Shown here: piece after piece, positions 8,967 through 21,112 of the stretch
Numbering within the stretch: the stretch's first letter is position 1
Layout: each line of letters starts with the position of its first letter
Source of the DNA: Aralia elata
Lineage: Eukaryota > Streptophyta > Magnoliopsida > Apiales > Araliaceae
Direction of reading: 5' to 3'
NCBI GenBank assembly: GCA_034770075.1
Contig: CM068385.1
Location: 72,765,772-72,829,771 of the forward strand
Length of the DNA stretch: 64,000 nt
Program-made: the position numbers and the translations under genes
Notes under the pieces: model-generated
Told to the model about the DNA's origin: nothing
The model's input: only the letters and a program-made list of their open reading frames with translations
Databases searched by the model: none

Positions 8967-10229
8967 GTATTTTACCCACTAATTAGGTATTTTTAGACTT
9001 AATATTTTGCGTGTTTTAAAGTATTTTAGGACATTTTATTTGTTTAAGTTGGATTTTGTAGGAAAATGCGGCTGACTAGGCGAATCGGGCAATTTTGGGC
9101 ATGGAGTGGCAGTTTCGTAAATAAGCTGAAGTTGAAAGCTGGGGCTTCCAGTTTGTGAAGGATTTGGAAGTTGGGGCTTTGGGACGCAGAAAGTTATGAA
9201 AATTATTTCCAACTGGATGAAGGATAGAGGAGTTCTAATTGTTTATGGAGGCTCTAAACCTAATTTTGAGAAGGGAACTTCAAGTATAAAAGGGAGAGGA
9301 GTTTCTAACAAAGGCTAGCTTTGGATATTCAGAGATTGAAGCAGAGATTAGAATTTGGAGATTGAGGATTCAAGGGAAGCTCACAAGGAATTCAGACTGA
9401 AGACGTGAAGGCGAAAGGAGACTTTGACAGAGTTTTTCTTACTCCTTATGTTTTTCAGATTGTAATTAATTGTGATGACTTATTTTGGATATTTGGTTTT
9501 TAATTCTAGCATGAACTAAATTTATAATTAAGGCTACAATTGAACCATTATTGATTATGGATTAATTATTTATTTGATTCCAATTATTATTTCATTATTG
9601 AGTTGTCTATCATATCTGTGTTAATTAAGTAATTGCCTGATCAACAATTAGTGGGATACTCTAGGTGAATTCGGGAGATGAAATCTAGGGTTAGATCTTG
9701 ATATGATAGCATGTATTCTTGATTATTTGCATGGGATAAATAATTGGGATTGTGAAGTGAATAGGGATATCTCTTCGCTGCATGTAACTCATGGGAATTG
9801 GTTCTTAATAAATTTAACTCCATTGTTTTGTATAGGAATATCGCATCATTAATTGAGTTAGATAAATTTATTTGATCACTTGGAAAAGGGCTTATAAATA
9901 AAGTGAATTCCTGTTAACAACTCGAATGAATTTAATAATTGGATAGATTTGATACATTGATTCATATGACATAATTGGGGATATTATAGTCTTAAGTCTT
10001 AATCATCTGAAAATCAACCTTAGTGTTAGATAATTTTCTTAGTTAACGTCATTAGTCAAATCATAATCAAAATTTGTGATCGTTTAAATAGAAATTGAAT
10101 TGGTATTAAATTAGTAGTTGGAGTTTATTTAACTGGATTCCTTGTGGGTTCGACACTTGTTACTTATTCTATATTACTTGTTGATCACGTACACTTGCGC
10201 GTAATTATTGATTGCTAAAATTGACAACA
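8967..10229 (+). repeat. 3' LTR of the Athila element
   Basis: About 1.26 kb, from the end of the G-run PPT to the terminal ACAACA at 10229. The 3' boundary is fixed by identity to the 5' LTR end at 364. The 5' boundary is placed just after AGTTTGGGGG and is uncertain by a few bases because no clean TG start is visible. The downstream part, from 9869, matches bases 1-364. Confidence 0.85.
9285..9292 (+). promoter_or_regulatory. LTR TATA box
   Basis: TATAAAAG in the middle of the 3' LTR, followed by a purine-rich GGGAGAGGAG stretch. It is the best candidate for the core promoter of the element's transcript. Confidence 0.6.
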
Positions 10230-10770
10230 ATCACTCATGAGGAGATTACTGAGTGTTAAGTAATTAACTCATTTTAAAATTTAAAGTATTAAATGAGAAG
10301 CGTAACAATGTACATCATCATGTTAATACTCTCACTCAAATGCAACTTTTTTATAGAGAAGTAAAAAATTAAAGTGCATTACACTATTAAATTAACATAA
10401 AGACAACTGTGTGGTCGAAAAAATTTGAATCCAAAATCTTAGATATCCAGAATTTTAATATTATTTTAAATAACTAACTCATCTAAAAGTTTAAACTATT
10501 AGATTGACAGCCAACAATGACAGCTAATACTATGGAGTTCCTAGCTTTGAACTTCAATACTCCACATTTTTCTTTCCTCCAGGTAAATGTAATTAATTAT
10601 ATTGGTCCCCGTTTAAAGTTGACGTTTGTTTTTGTTGAAACTTGTTTTGTAAAAAGACATAATACAATAATATTACTGTCTGAATCGAACGGTTGACCAC
10701 TCTTTGTTTAAGACTATATCCACTTCTTACTTTTGCTACACATGGTTATTGTGAATTAGTTTTTCAAGAT

Positions 10771-11131
10771 AAGACAAACCTAGACTTTATACTTTGTACT
10801 AAAATTTGTTGTGTAGTAACAAATTTAGTGCAAAACTATAAATGAGAGAAGAAACTAACAAGAAAAAACTTGTTTTTGGTAGACTTAGAACCTATTTATA
10901 GGTTTTTAAATACCCTTTGAAGATGTTCTAATTGCCGTACTCTGCAATAAGACATGCCCAGACTTTATACTTTGTACTAGAATTTGTTGTGTAGTAACAA
11001 ATCTAGTGCAAAACTATAAATGAGAGAAAAAAATAACAAAGAAAAAACTTGTTTTGGGTAGACTTGGAACTTATTTATAAGTTTTTATATGAACACCCTT
11101 TTGAAGAGGTTCTAATTGCCGTACTCTGCAA
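10771..11131. repeat. Tandem duplication, about 180 bp x 2
   Basis: Unit 1 (about 10771-10947) and unit 2 (about 10949-11131) share most bases, including AGACTTTATACTTTGTACTA, GTAGTAACAAAT and TCTAATTGCCGTACTCTGCA. They differ by scattered substitutions and small indels. Confidence 0.8.
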
Positions 11132-11404
11132 TGGTTATTACCATGACTTGAACCTAAGTTATTAACATTATAATTTTTTTCTCTTATCCAACTGAATTAA
11201 TTTATTTATTAACTATATAAACAGCATATAATATATTTATTATATATTTTCTAAATTTAAAAATATCCATCAGTCTTGGCAATGGTCAGATACTTTGCGA
11301 GACTCATGACGAGATTGCTATGGAGTCCCTTTGAGCTTCAATGCTCCACGTTTTTCTTTCCTCGCAATGTGATTCAATCTATTGGTCCTCATTTACGGTA
11401 AAAA

Positions 11405-11540
11405 CAAATTAAGTTGTATCGGTCCCCTTTTTGTACCAAAAAAATAATAATTGAATTGGTCCCCTTTTAATTAAGTTATATTGGTCCCCTTATTGTACCA
11501 AAAAAAATAAATAATAATTGAATTGGTCCCCATTTGTGGA
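11405..11540. repeat. Short tandem duplication with TTGGTCCCC motifs
   Basis: A unit of about 65-70 bases (AAGTTRTATYGGTCCCCTT, then GTACCAAAAAAAATAA, TAATTGAATTGGTCCCC) is repeated twice, with a third partial copy. Such GGTCCCC phrases also occur in the wider dispersed repeat. Confidence 0.6.
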
Positions 11541-14500
11541 AATTGATATATTTGTTCCGGTACTCATTTAAATTATATATTATTTGTATTCGATTAAATT
11601 GATATTATTTGTATTTAATTAAAAAATATTCATAAATAAACGAAAAGATAAAATTAAAGATTATAAAAATAGTCAATTTACTACGCTATGAAAGGAATAT
11701 ATGACTCTTGAGGAGATAACTATAGAAGGAATATAGGACTCATGAGGAGATAACTATGGAGTACCGCTAGAATTTCAATTCACCACTTTTTTGTTTCTTT
11801 CTCCACGCAATGTGATTAATTCTATTGGGCCCCGTTTAGGGTAAAAACAAATTTATATTGGTCCTGCTTGCTAAAAAAAAACAACATTTATTTGGTCCCT
11901 TGAAAGGATGTTTACAAAGGTGAAATTCATGTATCTGGTTAAACTGATAGGGACTAGGGCAAAAGTATTATAAGGTTACAAATGGGTCCAATAATACCTT
12001 TTTTTTGTTATTTAAAAATAGATTTTTCAAAAAGTTTAGTTAACATAATTAAATATACTACGGGGTTTCATGTTTGTTGAGATATAAAATTTCGCATCGG
12101 GCAATTAATACCTGATGACTCAATATATAACTTGAGAGGCTATTCTACTTATTGCTAATTGGTTTTGAGTTGGATGCTTTAGAGTATGCACCATTCATGT
12201 GCAAGCCTAACGGCCCTACATGCTCCACGTCACCTAATTAAAATTGTTCACGTGTTTGGCTCAAAATTACATCACACGGACGTATTGAGATATAAAAGGA
12301 TATTCCACTAATTGTCAATTAATTTTGAGTTGGATGCTTCAATTATGTTCCTAATAACTTTTCCAAAATGTTTAATTAACGTAATTAATACAGATATTGT
12401 TTTACCATATATATAATCTTCCAGGTTGAGGTAATTAGGTGTACTCACCGCATATTTGAAATAATTCTCAAAACTCAGTAGCGATTCTGCACACCTCCCA
12501 TACCGATTCCGCTCATACGTCCAGAACCCAACAATTCCTCCCCCCAAAAGAGGGTCACCTGTATCTAGTCTGGACCGGATTAAATTGAGCTGTACCCAGT
12601 AAACTGGGAAAAAATAAAAATATGTCTAACGTTGGAAGAAATAAATAGATAGATGTTATATATATATATTCGTTATAGATATTGTTATTATTTTTACTAT
12701 TATATTATTATACTATTTATATATTTAACAAACATTTGCAGTCACTACCTTTCGAGGTAGTGCAGACAATTTTTAGAGAGCTAATATTAGCATAGCAGAA
12801 ATAATGGGCATATATAAGTGTTCTTATTTGTAGAAGCACACTATTCTGATGACGATGACATATTTGCCTAAGAAAAAGCATCGTCTTGCCTCTATTATTT
12901 TTGCTTTCTCAATATATCTAATAATGTCTGCATTGTCATTATTTTTGCTTTGTCAATATATCTACTAATTAATGCCTGCATTGTTAAGGAAGAACCGGAT
13001 ACCTTACGCGTACATAAGATACTTGTAATACATATGTTTGCAACTCAACTTGATTCAAAAGTTTAAGTTCTTAGACTCGTCCATGTATATTAATTATTCA
13101 TTTTTTTTATTATTTCTCTAATGTGGGGCTTGAACTTACTTATGATATCTCAACAATCTCCCTCTCACAAGTGAATTTATGACACCAAGAGCTCTCCCTC
13201 AATTGAATACTTCTCTTCAATCACTGCAATACAATTCTTGGCTTACCACTCTGTATTTTTCCACCGAACGTCAACTTTTATCAAGAATTAAATATTCTTC
13301 TCTTCAACCATCGCGGCTCCAATTCACAGCTAACTACTCTCGAAATCAATTCTCGGCTAAACCTAGTGAAACACTACAAGAAAAAGGTATAATTCTGACG
13401 TAATTATTTCTGACGAAGCAAATTTCCTGGGAATTAGAACAATTTCGACGGCCTGTTCCGTCGGACATAATTCCCTCAGAAATAGTGTATATCCAATGGA
13501 ATTCCGTTGAAGATAGGAGGCATTCCTTGGCGTCAAACTTCCCGTCAACGCCAACTCTAGTTTCGACGGAATCATGTTAAATTCCGACTGAAATTCTGTG
13601 ACGCCCCCAAATCCGGGTACCTTCAAACCCGTATTCGGTGTTACACGGTACTATCATTCACATGTATCTATCTATAAAGAAATAATCAGTATGAAGGTAA
13701 CTAACATTATTACAAATTTATTCATTAGAATCCCAGGTTCTAAGACCTTTAGAAATCTTCATTTCATGTTACTAATAATAATTCAAGTATTATTACATAA
13801 CATTCGTTTATTACAATAAACACTTGTCGACTACTCGTTCAACTTTCCTTTTCCCTTGTCTGTCCCTGAGCCTTCTACACGTTCGGGTTTCACTGAAAAC
13901 ATTTAATTTCAAGCAAGAATGAGCATTTAATTGCCCAACAAGTATTAATAGTTAATAAATAACATATCGCAAGGATTAAATGCTTTCTTTAAGATATGCT
14001 TTTACAGTGGAACAAAACTGTAAAGCATTTGAAATATTTATAAGTAACATGACTTGTTTGCATTTTCGAAACAACATATTGACTTTGTTGAGCGGTCAAA
14101 GGACCACAAACTTTTTCTTTTCAAAAAGGTTCTTATAGACATTCATCTACGAATCGTCTGGTCTTACGGGCATAGTGGGTGATCAGCCCGTTATGCCCTG
14201 CGTTGATCAACACTATCTTATCATAATGACATTGCATTCTGTGTAACTGCCTTTCAGCAAAATTAAAACTTTCCCAAATAAGGGATGTTCATGCTCAGTC
14301 TTGAGTTCAAACCAAAGCAATTTAGTTGAACAACTCTATTTAGCATCAATAATATTTCAAAGACTTAAATTGAAAGCAACGAAACATGTGTCTAGCCGAT
14401 TCAAATGGCATAAACTTCTTCTTAAACAGTTTATGCATATATTCATGCTTTGGAGAGGTGATTTATAGCACAATCATTGAACAACTCAAGATATTTGCAT

Positions 14501-15494
14501 TCGATATATGAGTAGAATGAAATTTAGAACATTTACATAGTTAGGAGACATGCACATGACCAATTATTGAGCAAAGATAAAGAACTCGTATCAAGTAGAG
14601 AAACTTACATGTAAACAAGTATTTCACAAGGATAGAGAACTTGTCTTATGCGTTGATTAAACACTTGACGCTAATCGCCCTTGATATTTTCCTACACATA
14701 TATGTCATTCACACATATCCATTAGTCATAAAGATACCAATTATTGGTTTACATTTGAATTAGAACCTTCTTTAAGTTCTTTAGTAATTTATATAGCGTT
14801 GTTGACATTCATACGATGAATGCCTGCTCCATAGCTTATGTGAACGCTCAAGCATATACTTAACGTTCCCGTTCTTGTCATATTTGGTTTCCTTTTATAT
14901 TAGTCATCTAGATGGCTTATCTTTGGTTTAAAGGAAAATCTTAGTCGATTCGATAGTGTTTTGCTTCTTTAGAATTGAAACACTATTTAGGTTATTGTAT
15001 AAGCGTACATTAGCTACACATATTTAAAGAATACCTATGCCAAGCAAACATGTATAGCCACTTATTTGACATCAATTCTTGGTTTATATTACTCTAGTTC
15101 ATGTTTTATAATACTTGTTTTGTTTTAAATCGAAACACTATTTACGATCCTTTAATATTTGTCACGACGTTTCAACGCTCGTATGCCGCCCTTGTCTCAA
15201 CCTGTGCGAACGTTCAAGCGAAACGCTCGCGCGTACCCTCAACACCTCTTTACGTCTTTTACATATATGTTGATAAATATTAATTCAACTTTCAATTTGG
15301 TTTCGTTTCCAATTAAAACTTCGTTTCAAGAATTTCATTTGAATTGATTTCAAAACCTTCCAATTAATTTCATCAAGTGTAACTAGTTTAGTTTAACTTC
15401 TATATGATTGTAGTATCAAGCCTAGATTGTTAATTAAGTATACAACCCACTACACTTCCCTACTTAGCAAAGAAAACAAATTTCTTGAAGTTCT

Positions 15495-15680
15495 GCAGCA
15501 ACGGCGCTGCGGCGCCCCAATTATGCTTGGGAGCGGCGCGGTAGCGCTGCCCTTGTTATTACCTAGTTTTGCCTAACGGCGGCGCTACAGTGCCATTCTG
15601 TGCCTATTTACCGACGCTGTAATACTTGAACACAGTGGTCCGGCGCTATGAGCAGCGCCGCGGTGCTACTGCTCTGCTCC
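15495..15680 (-). repeat. GC-rich dyad cluster inside the Tekay-like LTR
   Basis: In an otherwise AT-rich LTR this stretch repeats CGGCGCT and its complement AGCGCC in various pairings (GGCGCTGCGGCGCC; GCGGCGCGGTAGCGCTG; GGCGGCGCTACAGTGCC; CCGGCGCTATGAGCAGCGCC). About five dyads in 185 bases. Confidence 0.7.
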
Positions 15681-17179
15681 TATTTTTTTCCAGATTTCCA
15701 CTTTCAGTTTCTTTGAGTCTTCTATCTTCTTACGTAACTTTCGCTACACATGTGCAATTTACTTGAAACTTGTTTTTATTTCGAGACCTTGCTACAAGGT
15801 ACGATTTACATCTTTGTTTGGTCATTAACGATTACCGCAAGACATTGAACGGATTGTCTGAAAGTTTGCGTTTATTCACTTTTTACGAAATTTTCCATTG
15901 ATTCATTTCCATTCCTTTCGCTTTCCAACGTGTTTTGGTTCTGCCAAAAAGGCTTAAATATCATTCTAACACATGTATGAATGTATTCTAATCTCAAGTC
16001 TTGGTAGATTCTTTGATTTTAAGCTTGAAAATTCATTTTGAGCATTTTGTCAAACATTTTGCGGGCATAGTTTCAATTATCAGATTTCATAGTTGCTTAG
16101 ACATAGTTCTAGCCAAAATTTTCCATAGCAATCCTTCCTTATTACTCCGCACAACAAATAATCTCCTCTTCTAATTTCCTCAATTAACAGAGCATAATTA
16201 ACTAAATTCTTATGAATTTAATAAGAACACCTATAACATACCTTACAACAAGCTTAATTTGATAATACCAAGCTTTGATATTCAGTTCGGAAACCTTCGT
16301 TGTTGTTGTTGCTCTTAATACTTTCTAAATTAGCTTACAAATCCAATTCTTTGTTCCAGCCGAAGACTAAGGGAACTTGGAAACATAGAAGTGGAATTTG
16401 GGTACTTTTTAGAGAAGAGAGATGGGATGGAACGGAAATGGGTTAGGATGGAGATGACTGAAAATTGCTTTATGACTTCCGTTCCTTAAGTTTTCTTAGT
16501 CATCAGTCTTATCCTAGCTTGGTCTACTGCTATTTTATTACGAGCCCAACACCTCATGGTTAGTACTAGCAGCTCCTGCTTAGCATATTTACATTAGTAT
16601 ATTTAGTACTTATATTCCATACATTCGTTACATATATACAAGTAATTACAATATACATATATAGTATATACATCATTCATATATTACGTATATACATATT
16701 CCCACATATATATATATATATATTATATAATATTTATTATATAATACATATTATACTTTTAATACATATACCAATTAATGAATTAAAGTTAATTAATTCA
16801 TCAAAAATAAAAAGGAAATTAATTCCTTCAATAAAATAGCACATTTAGTGGGACGAGCCAACTATATTAAAATAATTAATATTAAATTAATTATTTAATT
16901 TACTTATTTAACATAACGGACCAATTAAAATAATTAATATTAAATTAACTATTTTAACTCATTTATTTAAGATATACAACTAATTTTTTATAATTAGAAT
17001 AATCATCTCATTCCTTCCATAAATTGTCATCAAACAATTTAAATATATAAATTTAATATATTCAACTAATTAAAATCAAATATCTCTTTCGTACCATAAA
17101 TTGTTTTCAACAAAATATATAACTTAATATATTTTATTTTTTATTCACATTATAAATGTTAATTCATAAACTTGATACC

Positions 17180-17181
<2 letters not shown>

Positions 17182-17218
<37 letters not shown>
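17182..17218. repeat. (AT)n microsatellite
   Basis: Uninterrupted AT dinucleotide run within the Tekay-like LTR. Confidence 0.95.
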
Positions 17219-17220
<2 letters not shown>

Positions 17221-17640
17221 GCACCTCATATTATTAATATACATTCATTTGAAATAATATTAAATATTATTCCATTATTTATTTAGTATAATATAAATAT
17301 AACTATCATTATTAATTAAATAAATTTCATCATTTAATTAAAGCAACCATTTAGCTCACTAACTTTCAATTAGTCAATTAATTTTACCCGTTTAATAACA
17401 CAACTAATTCAAACGAATATATTTAATAGTTTTATTAACTATTAATATAACTTTTCAAATAAATGCATATTCTCTACATTTATTTAAACATTTAAATATT
17501 CACACACAAAAATTCACATAATTCACAGCACATATACATTTATACAGTCAAACTCAGCATCCGAATAAATAAATTAAATAAAATATATAATTTAATATAT
17601 TTTATTTATTAATAATTTTTGAAAATTTCGGATTGTCACA

Positions 17641-17655
17641 CATTCTTCCCCCCTT
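17641..17655 (-). other. Polypurine tract of the Tekay-like element
   Basis: On - the sequence reads AAGGGGGGAAGAATG immediately before the LTR start TGTGACAATCC, as expected for plus-strand priming. Just upstream on - is CGATTCCGGGGACGGAATC, a version of the terminal pol phrase (TTCGAGGACGAAATT) of Tekay/Del elements. Confidence 0.75.
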
Positions 17656-18900
17656 ACAAAGATTCCGTCCCCGGAATCGTAAAACAAAACTAATTCTGAT
17701 ATGGGGATAACTTTTCTATATCTTTGTTTTGAATTATCACGTTGCGTCTTCGCCATTGTGCTTCTTCCATAACACTTCTTCTTACTTATAATCTTGATTA
17801 TATAGTCGTAATATTGACACAGGAAACACATTATATGCTCTAATTTAGGAGATAGAGCTATTTCATAACTACTTTTTTTTACGATAAAATCGTCGGTGAT
17901 GATCAACGTAATCAGCGTATTTCGTTTGTCGGTCTTGAACTGTTACAAGTCTTGATCTTATTACTTCAGCAATTTTCGCAGTTTGCTACGACAATTCTGG
18001 TTCCAACATAGTGTCGTTTGATAATTCTTTTCGTACAAAGCTTTATAAGATAACGTTCCCATAATCGCGTGATAAGTATTATTATATGCAAAGTTTACTA
18101 AAAGTAAGTATTATTGTGGTTTTCTTCGCTCTGCCCATCCGATTTGAGGAAAATATATTGTATTCAACCTTAGTTCTTCCATTTGCTCTTGCATGCTCTT
18201 TCATAATTTCGATGCGAAACACGAATTTTAATCCAAGACGATCAAAATTTGACACTCCATGTTTTGAGAAGATTTCTTTAGTATAAAATCTAGCTAATCG
18301 GTATAAATTATTCTTTTGTCTTAATTGGCAAGAATTATGCTGATTTTATTAAATAATCTACTATAAATCATATAACATCTTATCCTTTCTTTGTAACTGC
18401 AAATACTACCACGAAATCTATCACGGTATGTTTTCATTTCCCTTCAACAAATTTGTATAGAACTTAATTTCCTCCTTCAAAATTTTAACATCCCCCCCTT
18501 TTTAATGGTTTATATATAACCTATTACTCTTCTGCAATTTTCTTCTTTATTAAGGGTTTTTTTTACAATAAAATATTTACTCATATTTAATATTTCATTA
18601 ACTATCTCAAGGCATTTTAACTTTCATATACTAACACATACTCATCACAAAGTATACTTAACAAATATTTTCATTAATATGCTACTTAAAATTTACATCT
18701 GATAACTTTTACTATTTACATTCCTTATCCCTCGATTACATACAAAACGATGGAATTTATATAATTATCCCACAACTTATACAAAAGTTGGGACTTATAA
18801 TAGATATCCCGCTTACTTATATAAAAGCTGGGATTTACACACTACACACTCATACATATATGCCATCTATTATATCTTATCCTATGCGTATCATATTATC
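17656..18900 (-). other. Non-coding remainder of the Tekay-like internal region
   Basis: About 1.25 kb between the gag end and the polypurine tract. No protease, RT or integrase motif is visible in any frame, so pol has been deleted or has decayed beyond recognition. Confidence 0.6.
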
Positions 18901-19575
18901 CTACTTCTTTGCGCTTCCTTTACCTGACTTCTTTATCAGACAATCTTTTACTTGATGATTTAACGATTCACACTTAAAACATGCTCCTTCCTTTGGGTTG
19001 GGACAATGAGGAGAGATATGCCCCTTTTGTCTACAATTATAATATATCTTTTGCCCTTTCCGGCATACGCCTTGATGTATCTTCCCACAGTTCGTACATT
19101 CTCTTATCTTTTTAATGTTTCCTCGGTTATTTCTAGAATTTTCTGAATCACTATCACTCAACTTCCTTTTACCCTTCTTACTTGAAGATTTTTGCGATAT
19201 ACTGCGTTCAACTTCCATTTTATCAACTTGAACCTTCAACTTATTTCGCTCCTCTATTATTTCAATTAATGCCTTATGTAAGTGAGTATTTAACAATTTT
19301 TCCACTTTTCACTTTTTTCCAGAGAAAACACCTTATTCTTCAGGTTCTGCACTTCGTCTGACATTGACCTAACCATTGTTGTTGCTGCCATTACGAATTC
19401 TTCTTTTTTTTCTCCTTTTTCTGGCTTTACTTGAGCCTCTTTGGGATTTTCCTCTATTTCTTCATTCAGTTCCATTTCTGGATATTCATCATGATCACTA
19501 CCCAAATCTACGCTTGGTTCATCCCTAAAAGCTCTCTCAAGGTCACTCTCAATGTGAGCTTCTACTTCCGCTATT
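18901..19575 (-). pseudogene. Tekay-like gag fragment with three zinc-knuckle-like motifs
   Basis: Two overlapping frames on - (19505-19290 and 19305-18901) join through a frameshift near 19300; the first 100 or so codons are missing through the deletion at 19576. The N-terminal part is acidic (MGSDHDEYPEMELNEEIEE) and matches the gag at 21405-21113. The C-terminal part has CTNC-GKIHQGVC (CX2CX3HX4C), a second knuckle whose first Cys reads Tyr (YYNCRQKGHISPHC), and CFKCESLNHQVKDC. This knuckle series is what chromovirus gag carries. No protease follows. Confidence 0.8.
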
Positions 19576-20050
19576 ATTTATTAATAATTTCTGAAAATTT
19601 CGGATTGTCACAAATTTCGTTGGAAATAATTTAATTCCGAGGGATTTAATTGCGACAGAAATTCCTTCAGAATTAACTTATAAAACCTAAAACCAGCAAC
19701 TGCCTCTACACATTTTGTTTCTATCATCTCTCTTATTTTTGTCATTTCTCTTACTCTCACTAATTTCTCTCTCACACTCCACCTCCAGGCCAATTTCTCT
19801 TTCCGTTCTGTGTCACTCCGGCTGCTGCTTCACACGTCGTTGTGTCAGACGCCGCCGCCGCCGTGCACCACCTGTTGGACCTCCCACTCTCTGCCGCCAT
19901 TGTAGTCCACCTCCTTCTCTCATTTAACTAGATTGAAAATTAAGTCCTAAGGTTAGTCATGGTTTATTTGTATATTTAGGGTTAATTGTTTCCATAAAAA
20001 AATCTGTGCATATTACTGAGATATGTATTTGAAATTACTCTTACTATATC

Positions 20051-21112
20051 TGTTGGTTCCTAGGGACACAACGGGGATCTAGAAAGGGGGGTAAATAGGT
20101 CCTTTAAAAACTTTTCCATTTTTATTCATGAAAGTATAACAATTATGAATAGAGAATTAATTCATGCACAACAGAATATACATTAATAGCCCATTCGTAG
20201 ATGTAAACATAATCACAGTTCAATCGATAAATCTATGGTATGGTTGATAGCAGATATAGCAGTTATTGTACATAATGTAAATGACATAAAGTAAATGACA
20301 CAAGAGCTTTTATGTGGTTCGGAAACTGAATAACTCCTACTCCACTTTTCTACTTCAACAAGTAGGAATCCACTAATTGTTTTAGTCACAAAGACAAAGA
20401 CTCTTTGCCCTCCTCAAGTTCAGCAGATAAGAGTTATTTTTAGCCACTAAGGCAAGGATCCTATGACCCTTCTCAAGTCCCGCAGACACGGATCCTCTGA
20501 CTCCTCTTGTGTCCCGTAGACATGAGTTGTTGTTAGTCCCTCGGACAAGGATCCAATGACCCTCCTCAAGTTCAACATACTCGGGAAACTAGTTCACAAA
20601 GAACTCTTCAAAGCCAGCAGCCTTGGAATCCTGTAGACTAAAGCTAACAGTCTTAGAATCTCTTGTACCCTATGGTACTCAGCAAGTCTAACAGACTTGA
20701 CTTTGTTTAGTTACTTAAGATAAGGACGCCCACCCTCTTTGGTGTGTTGATTATTTGTTGGGTTGTGCTGCCGAGATGAACTTTGATCTCCTTCATATTT
20801 AGGTACTTGGCAGCTTTTTGTGATCTTCTTCTAGATGCTGCTGATGATAGTCGTTGAGGCCCTTCCTTCTTCTAGTATATAGCAGAAGCAGATGATCACT
20901 TCTATTGAACACTATTTGACTTGTCCAAGTCAGTTCTTTATCTATTCAGCCCATAGTGTTCCTTGCTTGATCATAGAGTTGTCCGTTCTGGATCTGGTTA
21001 CTCTAGATCTTAGCTTCTTGGTCATTTGACTCTTAGCTCATATGCCAGCCATTTGGCATACCTCTCATGTTAAAGTGAAGCTTCTAGCTGTGTTTACAAT
21101 CAGTGTTCTTAC
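20051..21112 (-). repeat. Copia-like LTR, probably solo or truncated
   Basis: 1,062 bases bounded by TGTTGGTTCC and GTTCTTACA (TG...CA on either strand). Near the low end it has GATCTAGAAAGGGGGGTAAA and later GTGGTTCGGAAACTG, phrases common in plant copia LTRs of SIRE/Tork type; the comparable phrase at 48160 suggests - orientation. A Gly/Asp-like motif (CCCTCCTCAAGTTCAGCAGA) recurs in diverged form near 20410, 20470 and 20560. Flanks ATATC and TTGAC do not match, so there is no target duplication and the insertion history is unclear. Confidence 0.5.

Larger units (their letters stand above)
1..10229 (+). mobile_element. Athila-like Ty3/gypsy LTR retrotransposon, 5' LTR cut by window edge
   Basis: In order: partial 5' LTR, tRNA-Asp primer site, gag-pol in one frame (three stops), a CpG-rich repeat, an ORF2 of the type found in Athila-group elements, two PPT-like motifs and a complete 3' LTR. 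The visible 364 bases of the 5' LTR match 9869-10229 with two substitutions and three 1-base indels, so insertion was recent. Lineage follows from the Asp primer site, the CX2CX3HX4C gag knuckle, the D-L-G-A-S protease and the ORF2. The left target duplication lies outside the window; the first bases after the element are ATCAC. The three gag-pol stops make it non-autonomous unless read through. Confidence 0.93.
10230..13371. other. Unassigned AT-rich intergenic DNA
   Basis: No coding region is supported across 3.1 kb. A sentence-like block (TATGGAGT..., TTCAAT.CTCCAC, TTTTTCTTTCCTC, CTATTGGTCCC) recurs near 10530, 11310 and 11755, so an old dispersed repeat is present in about three decayed copies. 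TTTTGAGTTGGATGCTT recurs near 12165 and 12325. TA-rich tracts lie at 12655-12725. I cannot classify the source. Confidence 0.5.
13597..17640 (-). repeat. 3' LTR, about 4.04 kb
   Basis: On + it starts TGTGACGCCCCCAAATCC and ends GGATTGTCACA, giving TG...CA termini on -. The first 130 bases match 21601-21731 and the last 850 match 21732-22541, so the copy there is the same LTR lacking about 3.06 kb. Its low-coordinate end also matches the 3' end of the solo LTR at 32514-35676. No gene is supported inside. Confidence 0.85.
13597..19612 (-). mobile_element. Tekay-like chromovirus deletion derivative (4.0 kb 3' LTR, gag only)
   Basis: Read on -. The 5' end keeps only about 36 bases of LTR (19612 to about 19577) joined directly to mid-gag. 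Gag runs to 18901. After 1.2 kb of non-coding sequence a purine tract (17641-17655) precedes a complete 3' LTR (17640-13597). Primer site, gag start and all of pol are gone. Flanking bases AATTC (13592-13596) and AATTT (19613-19617) are a plausible 5-base target duplication with one transition. The host sequence is the CACTA terminus. Confidence 0.8.
13372..20050 (+). mobile_element. CACTA (En/Spm-type) transposon terminus, split by a nested retroelement
   Basis: CACTACAAGAAAAAGG at 13372 matches the terminal inverted repeat of plant CACTA elements. It is followed by subterminal motifs typical of the superfamily (TTCGACGG, CCGTCGGA, TTCCGAC, TTCCGTTG) up to 13596. The same style resumes at 19613 (TTTCGTTGGAAATAA, AATTCCGAGGG) after the Tekay-like insertion, then a C/T-rich stretch with a CCG run near 19850. 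No transposase frame is seen and no opposite terminus was found, so this is one broken end. The right limit at 20050 is where a copia-like LTR begins. Confidence 0.7.

Noticed and set aside
19715..19927. Hydrophobic/Arg-rich 70-codon frame in the CACTA fragment
   Set aside because: Arises from C/T-rich and CCG-repeat sequence; no transposase motif.
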